A DNA stretch of 64,000 nucleotides from contig NZ_CP083451.1 in assembly GCF_020080045.1 (NCBI RefSeq), positions 496,001-560,000 of the forward strand, in the 5' to 3' direction. Position 1 is the first letter of the stretch. Every line of letters begins with the position of its first letter. Source of the stretch: Comamonas odontotermitis. Its GTDB lineage: Bacteria > Pseudomonadota > Gammaproteobacteria > Burkholderiales > Burkholderiaceae_C. The translations under genes and the position numbers were made by a program. Below, in pieces: positions 59,529 to 64,000 of this stretch. The notes under the pieces were generated by a model. That model made no database searches, was not told the origin of the DNA, and saw only the letters and a program-made list of their open reading frames with translations.

Positions 59529-61091
59529 TCAGTCAAGCGGAATGTCGCCTAAACCGGTGAGATTTCCATGGCGATCGCGAACCTGCAGCACATACATGCT
59601 GCGATTGCCGGGCTCCTGGAACATGTAGCCCCATGATGAAGTGCCATCTTTTTGCCAGGTGCATTCCGCTCTGCTGGGGACTTGCGGGTTAGTGCGCGCG
59701 CAACGGATCGAACCGTCTTCATTCCAGGCCTCGTCGCCTCGTATCTGGGTCAACATGACCAGTTGATGCACAGGAAATTTGTTTTTGAAACTGAATCTTA
59801 GCCACCATTGCCCCAGAAGGCCTTGTGCGGATGTGACACCGGTCTCAAGGGCCATGCGTACCATTCGTTTTTCTGTCTCGCGGGGAAACTGAATACTGGC
59901 TTCCACTCTATCTGCAGATGCTTGCCATGGTTCTGGCAAAGTAAACCGCATCTTCAACTCGCCGGCGGTATCTAGAAGCTGAGCACTGGTTGGCATGCCC
60001 CCAAGTGCACGACCTCCCTGGTATTGGTGAAGGGTCAGTTGTGCCTCATGCCCCTGATACTGGGCACTTCCCATGTGGAAAGTGGGTGCTCCATTCAACT
60101 GGTAGTTGAATACCTGGGTCATCACCATGCCGTTCTGCACATCCAAGGCAATTCCGCGACCAGGCTTGCCCGATAGCTCGTCTTTGACAACCCATGTACC
60201 ACTGCTGGGAGTCAATGCCGGTCCGCAATTTCGAGCGTCTCCAACATAAAGATCGCCATAAAATGTGCAACCAGTAATTGCAGTGCCGGTTCCACCGGAG
60301 GTCGTAATGCCCATCATTCGCCGAGTCTGTACACCATCGTCAATCACCCCGGCCACGTCTATATTGGCAATGGTGAAGCGAATGGACTGAAAGCCAAACC
60401 CTTCATAACCTGCTGGCTGCGCTTCATCGCTGGTGCAGTGAAATGTATCGCGCTCTACCAGCTGCTCGCAATGAAACGTTTGCCTTGAATTCTCGCCCAG
60501 TCTAGTCATCATGAGGCCCCATATATTCTGTCTTTTTGAACCCATCAATGACATTGATACCGATTGCAGGGGTTGAAGATTGGCATCCAGCACAGTGACT
60601 AAAAATTGCCTAGAAAATCGTTCGTCCCAATATCGAGAGGCGAAATCAGGGCTCTGCATCTGAAATCGCTTGATAGCGCGCTCCGGTTCTCCAGGAAACT
60701 GAATTGCGCCCTGCAGCCCATTGGCAAAACTCACTGTCACGTTGCCCGGTGATCCAAGTTCCACAGCATTCCGCGCGTCGTCACCAAAGCTACGCCCGCC
60801 TTGGTACTGCATCAACGGTGCAGTGACAGTGTTGCCCTCCATCTGACCCGTTGCGGTGTAGAACGTCGCATCGCCGTTCTTCTCGTAGCCAAACACCTGC
60901 ATGAAAAAGGTATTGCCTTGCACATCAATGGCCAGGCCGCGACCGGGCTTGCCGTCCAGCTCTTCGGTGATGACCCAGGTACCTGCTTGCGGTGTGAAGT
61001 CGCGTGCTGCCCAACTTGCAGCACATGAAAGAGCTATTACCGTGGCAGCGATGGCTGCGCGCAACGAACGATAGCGACTTGAGCTTTTCAC
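59529..61091 (-). CDS. Secreted protein with a duplicated unknown domain
   Basis: Protein of 520 aa. GTG 61091 is chosen as start because AGGAG lies six bases upstream and a good signal peptide follows (ending CAASWAA); longer frames start at 61160 and 61208. Two copies of one module are visible: GTWVITEELDGKPGRGLAID with LMQYQGGRSFG at about residues 38-105, and GTWVVKDELSGKPGRGIALD with LHQYQGGRALG at about 303-365. Each is followed by a beta-rich segment (VTVSFANGLQGAIQFP / MRFTLPEP-ASIQFP). I do not know the family; envelope or secreted location is inferred from the signal. Confidence 0.75.
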   Translation of the reverse strand: MKSSSRYRSLRAAIAATVIALSCAASWAARDFTPQAGTWVITEELDGKPGRGLAIDVQGNTFFMQVFGYEKNGDATFYTATGQMEGNTVTAPLMQYQGGRSFGDDARNAVELGSPGNVTVSFANGLQGAIQFPGEPERAIKRFQMQSPDFASRYWDERFSRQFLVTVLDANLQPLQSVSMSLMGSKRQNIWGLMMTRLGENSRQTFHCEQLVERDTFHCTSDEAQPAGYEGFGFQSIRFTIANIDVAGVIDDGVQTRRMMGITTSGGTGTAITGCTFYGDLYVGDARNCGPALTPSSGTWVVKDELSGKPGRGIALDVQNGMVMTQVFNYQLNGAPTFHMGSAQYQGHEAQLTLHQYQGGRALGGMPTSAQLLDTAGELKMRFTLPEPWQASADRVEASIQFPRETEKRMVRMALETGVTSAQGLLGQWWLRFSFKNKFPVHQLVMLTQIRGDEAWNEDGSIRCARTNPQVPSRAECTWQKDGTSSWGYMFQEPGNRSMYVLQVRDRHGNLTGLGDIPLD

Positions 61092-61630
61092 TGTGTCTCC
61101 TGTTTTTGGGTCAGTATAGAGTGAAGTCCAGACATCCACTCCGATGAAGCTTGTTTGCATAAAAGCACCTCCAACAAAGACAATAGTCCTGTCGGGGTGC
61201 TGCTCCACCTACGTGCGTTGGCTTGTCTTCAGATAGGCAGTCACGCAGCCTGACGGCTGCGTGCTGCACAGTTCCTTATCGACGCTATGAGGTGGGGTGA
61301 GAGGGGTCTAACACGGTCGGTCTGCGCCAACAGCCGATAGCGGCTCTGGTCCCTCACCCCGATACCTGTAAACATACAAGCGGCTCTTAATTTCCTGAAT
61401 CCTGATTGCACGGAGATTTGCACCTGGAGGCGACTACTCAGCCAGCCGGTCCAGCCTTCGTCGAATGCCATTCTTGGTGGAGCTGCCCTCTGACCTTTGA
61501 GAGCACATTCATTGCATGCTTGGAGTGAGCGACTTCTTCGGTTGTCCATAAGACTGGCAAGAAGCACCAAGGGCTCATCTGGAGCGCAAGATATGCCTTT
61601 CGCGTCGAGGTGCGTGGCCCAGGCACGGAA
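61092..61630. other. Intergenic region without a recognised gene
   Basis: About 540 bases. Short frames on both strands look random. The GTG-start gene's ribosome-binding site lies at its left end. I see no clear repeat or hairpin. Confidence 0.35.
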
Positions 61631-61969
61631 CTATTCGATGTAGGGATCTCGTTGCTTGTTCATATCGCCCTCTTGCGGAAATGCTACATCGCAGACAATC
61701 GGGAAGCTACCCAAAATCGGATCGGTTGGCAGCTTTGGTTTTCTGCCCGGCTTCTTTCGTGCTGGCATGTACTGTTGCCATGGGAAGAGCGCCTTTTCAA
61801 TGTCTCGCAGCGCAATCATTCCGAATCCTGGAAGTTTTAGAAGGCGGATAGGGTAGGCGTCCATCACTTGCTCCACGGTGGTGATGCCACTGCGAGCCAG
61901 CGTATTACGAGTACGGCTGGAGAGCTTTTCCGGCAGTGGCGTTGGACGAAGTGAGCCTGCGATGATCAT
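61631..61969 (-). CDS. Small protein with RNA polymerase alpha-CTD-like helix-hairpin-helix
   Basis: Protein of 112 aa. Residues about 12-60 match the pattern of the RNA polymerase alpha C-terminal domain: LPEKLSSRTRNTLARSGITT, VEQVMDAYPIRLLKLPGFG and ALRDIEKAL correspond to the LSVRALNALK, tLgDLv..teaeLLkipNFG and eIkeaL elements. The basic stretch PARKKPGRKPKLP follows, then an acidic tail. It is not the rpoA gene, which lies in a ribosomal operon elsewhere. A stand-alone domain of this sort may bind DNA or regulators. No clear ribosome-binding site is seen. Confidence 0.6.
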   Translation of the reverse strand: MIIAGSLRPTPLPEKLSSRTRNTLARSGITTVEQVMDAYPIRLLKLPGFGMIALRDIEKALFPWQQYMPARKKPGRKPKLPTDPILGSFPIVCDVAFPQEGDMNKQRDPYIE

Positions 61970-63244
61970 GCAATGTTGATTAGTCTATTGACAAGGCTGA
62001 CTACATCAAATCATGCAATTATCGAATCTAAGTACGTGCTGGGACAGGCTTGGGCGAAAAACCGATAAACGGTGGCATTCGCAAAAAAAGCCCGCATATG
62101 CGGGCCAAACACAATACCTCAATGGATCTTTGTGCCATGGTGCCTCTCTGCTCACAGGGGCAGGTTGATGGTAAGGCTGGGAGAGGGCGTGCGCTTTGTT
62201 CTGAATCAAGGTGTGGGGCACCCAATGGAATGGCAGGCGTTGTCCGGAAATAGCCCACCCAGCATTTGCTCTTGATGGACTTATTCTGGCGTTTGGTGGC
62301 ATCTGCGACAGATGGCTCTGGCAGCTTCTGCCTTCGCTAACAGGTATTCGGTGGGCGGCATCTCATGACCGCTGAACCACCAAGACCTGATACCGGGGTT
62401 TTCGGGCCATTCCCTTTACGTCGCTTCGCCTACAAGTAACTGGCCCCCATCACCTTGTTACGGTTCATCTGCTGGCAAGAGGTTAGCCTTTGGCGCGCGT
62501 ATCTGGCGGGAGCACTGTAACTAATAATACCAATGCCATCCCGGGCATGTTGCCTAAGAGGGATGCATTAATTGCTCCGGGCGTGTCTGTCTCTCCGTCG
62601 AGCGTTGTAGCAATGTCTGCTGGGCAGATGCGGAGCCTACATCAAGTCCCAAGAAAGCCAGGGTGATGCATACCCGCTTATTGGCAGAAAATAACTGCAA
62701 ATATATTCTGGTAATGCTTCTGCATTTTGGCTTTGTTAAATATGAATACCAATCGATGTCCTACTAAAAATCCTTATAATTCACTTTATTTTATCAAATG
62801 GAAAATTCCATTTATTAAATATCTAACGTGTTGTGTTGTAAGAAATTTTCATAAAATCTTATGCATGAATTGATTTGATTTTGGTGTTGTTTTTTATTTC
62901 AAAAAGAGATGCGATGCTTGCCTTTTTGAATCATTGTTTGCCATAATTTTCAATGGCTATCTATTGATGAATAGCTATGATCAATTATTTGATTTGATTA
63001 ATTGGAAAATAAATGCAGGCAATTGGTCAGGGAACAGGCATTGCGATTTCTCCCGGGCAGGCGTCGTGCTTGCGCGGCATGGCCCGGCGAAAACGTGACG
63101 GCATTTCGGCCAGAAGGATTGTGGGGCGCGACCGGGTGCACAGAATCCTGGGCCGCCTACCGTACAAAGTGCCTGTGCAGTCCAACCCGCGCGCTAGCCT
63201 CCGGCTGGCGGCCAGCAATCTCTTTTCTTGGATGGTGCACCGCT
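61970..63244. other. Long non-coding stretch with an AT-rich core
   Basis: About 1275 bases without a supported gene. 61970-62690 is of average composition and may contain decayed coding sequence. 62690-63010 is strongly AT-rich and contains AAATGGAAAATTCCATTT, a near-perfect palindrome, at 62796-62813. It leads into the LysR gene and may be a horizontally acquired or silenced regulatory region. Confidence 0.4.
62083..62105 (-). terminator. Orphan minus-strand terminator
   Basis: Perfect stem GCCCGCAT / ATGCGGGC followed on the minus strand by seven T. No gene is recognised upstream of it on that strand. Confidence 0.55.
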
Positions 63245-64000
63245 ATGACTGACGATAAAGGCGCAAGGCGCAGCCGCCAGTATGGGCCAACGCCACGGCA
63301 GTTGGCGTACTTCAAGGAGGTGGCGCACCACCTCAGTTTCAGAAACGCCGCATCCGTGCTGTCGCTGAGCCAACCGGCGCTGACTTCCGCCATTCAGGAG
63401 CTGGAATCCCTCGTTGGTACCAGGCTGTTTGACCGGGGCACACGCTCGGTGCAATTGACGCCTTCCGGCAAGGCCATTCGCCCGCAGATGGAGTGGATGC
63501 TGAGCAACTATCTCCTGGGAGTCCAGGGCATTGAGCAGATGTTGCAGCGGGGTGAGGACATGTTGCGCATCGCGTATGTGCCCGCCGCCGCGCAGTTGGC
63601 GGCGGCTTCCATCATTCAGTGGCAAAGAGCTCGCCCCATGACCATGCTCCAGTGGACTGATATGGGAGACCACCTGTTGGCCGCTGCCGTTGAAGGTGGC
63701 GAGGTCGATATTGGCTTGGGGCTGGGCTTCACGGCTTCCGAGACGCTGGAGACGCAACTGATTGCGCAGGAGCAGGTTGTGGCCATTGTGGCGCCGCACC
63801 ACGTGCTGGCCAAAAAGCAGTCCCCGCAATGGATCGAGTTGCGTAACCACCCCTTGGTGATGCTGTCCCACGGTCACCAGCAGCAGGCCATCATGCGTTC
63901 AATGGAGCAGAGCGATTCCGACATGGCCTTGGTCAAGTCGGTATCGCATATCGAGTCCCTGTATGCCATGGTGGAAACCGGCATGTACGTGGGCCTGGTG
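63245..64000 (+). CDS. LysR-type transcriptional regulator, cut by the window edge
   Basis: The frame from ATG 63245 stays open to base 64000 (252 codons so far; LysR proteins are about 300 aa). The N-terminal winged helix is clear: TPRQLAYFKEVAHHLSFRNA, then LSLSQPALTSAIQELESLVG and TRLFDRGTRSVQLTPSG. The effector-binding domain begins at about residue 95 (MLRIAYVPAAAQLAAAS). The pattern with a mid-protein VDIGLGLGF and VAIVAPHHVLA is usual for the family. The regulated genes are probably outside the window or upstream; the inducer is unknown. Confidence 0.9.
   Translation, partial: MTDDKGARRSRQYGPTPRQLAYFKEVAHHLSFRNAASVLSLSQPALTSAIQELESLVGTRLFDRGTRSVQLTPSGKAIRPQMEWMLSNYLLGVQGIEQMLQRGEDMLRIAYVPAAAQLAAASIIQWQRARPMTMLQWTDMGDHLLAAAVEGGEVDIGLGLGFTASETLETQLIAQEQVVAIVAPHHVLAKKQSPQWIELRNHPLVMLSHGHQQQAIMRSMEQSDSDMALVKSVSHIESLYAMVETGMYVGLV

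Noticed and set aside
63013..63252. A 79-codon gene before the LysR gene
   Set aside because: It overlaps the LysR start, has no ribosome-binding site and looks like random upstream sequence.

Overview
The window is chromosomal DNA from a betaproteobacterium, most likely a Comamonadaceae member close to Comamonas/Delftia. The evidence is the order tRNA-Tyr, tRNA-Gly, tRNA-Thr, tuf, tRNA-Trp, secE, nusG, rplK, rplA, rplJ, rplL, rpoB, rpoC, followed by rsmB, a DUF4390 gene and ntrY-ntrX. The protein sequences, high GC coding bias and rsmI-yraN-diaA-dolP neighbourhood agree. This is an inference from family knowledge, not a database match.

Layout. 1-14.6 kb is accessory DNA: an unidentified gene and a Nudix gene; a ferritin-like/DUF3455 operon divergent from an ECF sigma/anti-sigma pair, with a shared promoter motif on both sides; a very large secreted DUF11-repeat protein followed by an OmpA-domain lipoprotein; and a mosaic of insertion sequences enclosed by a 233-bp inverted repeat. 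14.6-28.8 kb is the conserved translation/transcription cluster. 28.8-34 kb holds rsmB, DUF4390, a NtrY-type kinase and a short NtrX-like regulator without the AAA+ domain, then tRNA-Phe. 34-46 kb is ordinary housekeeping: an Hsp70-like protein, rsmI, yraN, a DiaA/GmhA-like SIS protein, a DolP-like lipoprotein, a beta-hydroxyacid dehydrogenase, pilU, a cyclic-nucleotide-binding protein, pilT, yggS, an aminotransferase and an FKBP.

46-49.2 kb is a nitric-oxide detoxification module: norR divergent from hmp, with three GT-N7-AC NorR-type sites and a sigma-54 promoter in front of hmp. 51-54.7 kb is an iron-uptake pair (TonB receptor plus siderophore-binding protein) behind a Fur-box-like site. 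An IS3-family element (54761-56099, TSD GTT) and an IS5-family element (56747-57589, TSD TCA) follow. The IS5 element sits exactly at the stop codon of a DJ-1/PfpI gene. 57.6-64 kb holds that gene, an OmpW-like porin, a secreted protein with a duplicated unknown domain, a small protein resembling the RNA polymerase alpha C-terminal domain, a long AT-rich non-coding stretch, and a LysR regulator cut by the window edge.

No clearly new defence or biosynthetic system was found. The best leads are the ECF regulon motif, the DUF11/OmpA surface pair, the complete NorR-sigma54-hmp regulatory layout, a family of extragenic palindromes in at least six gaps, the tRNA-Phe with a C-A acceptor mismatch, and the small alpha-CTD-like protein.
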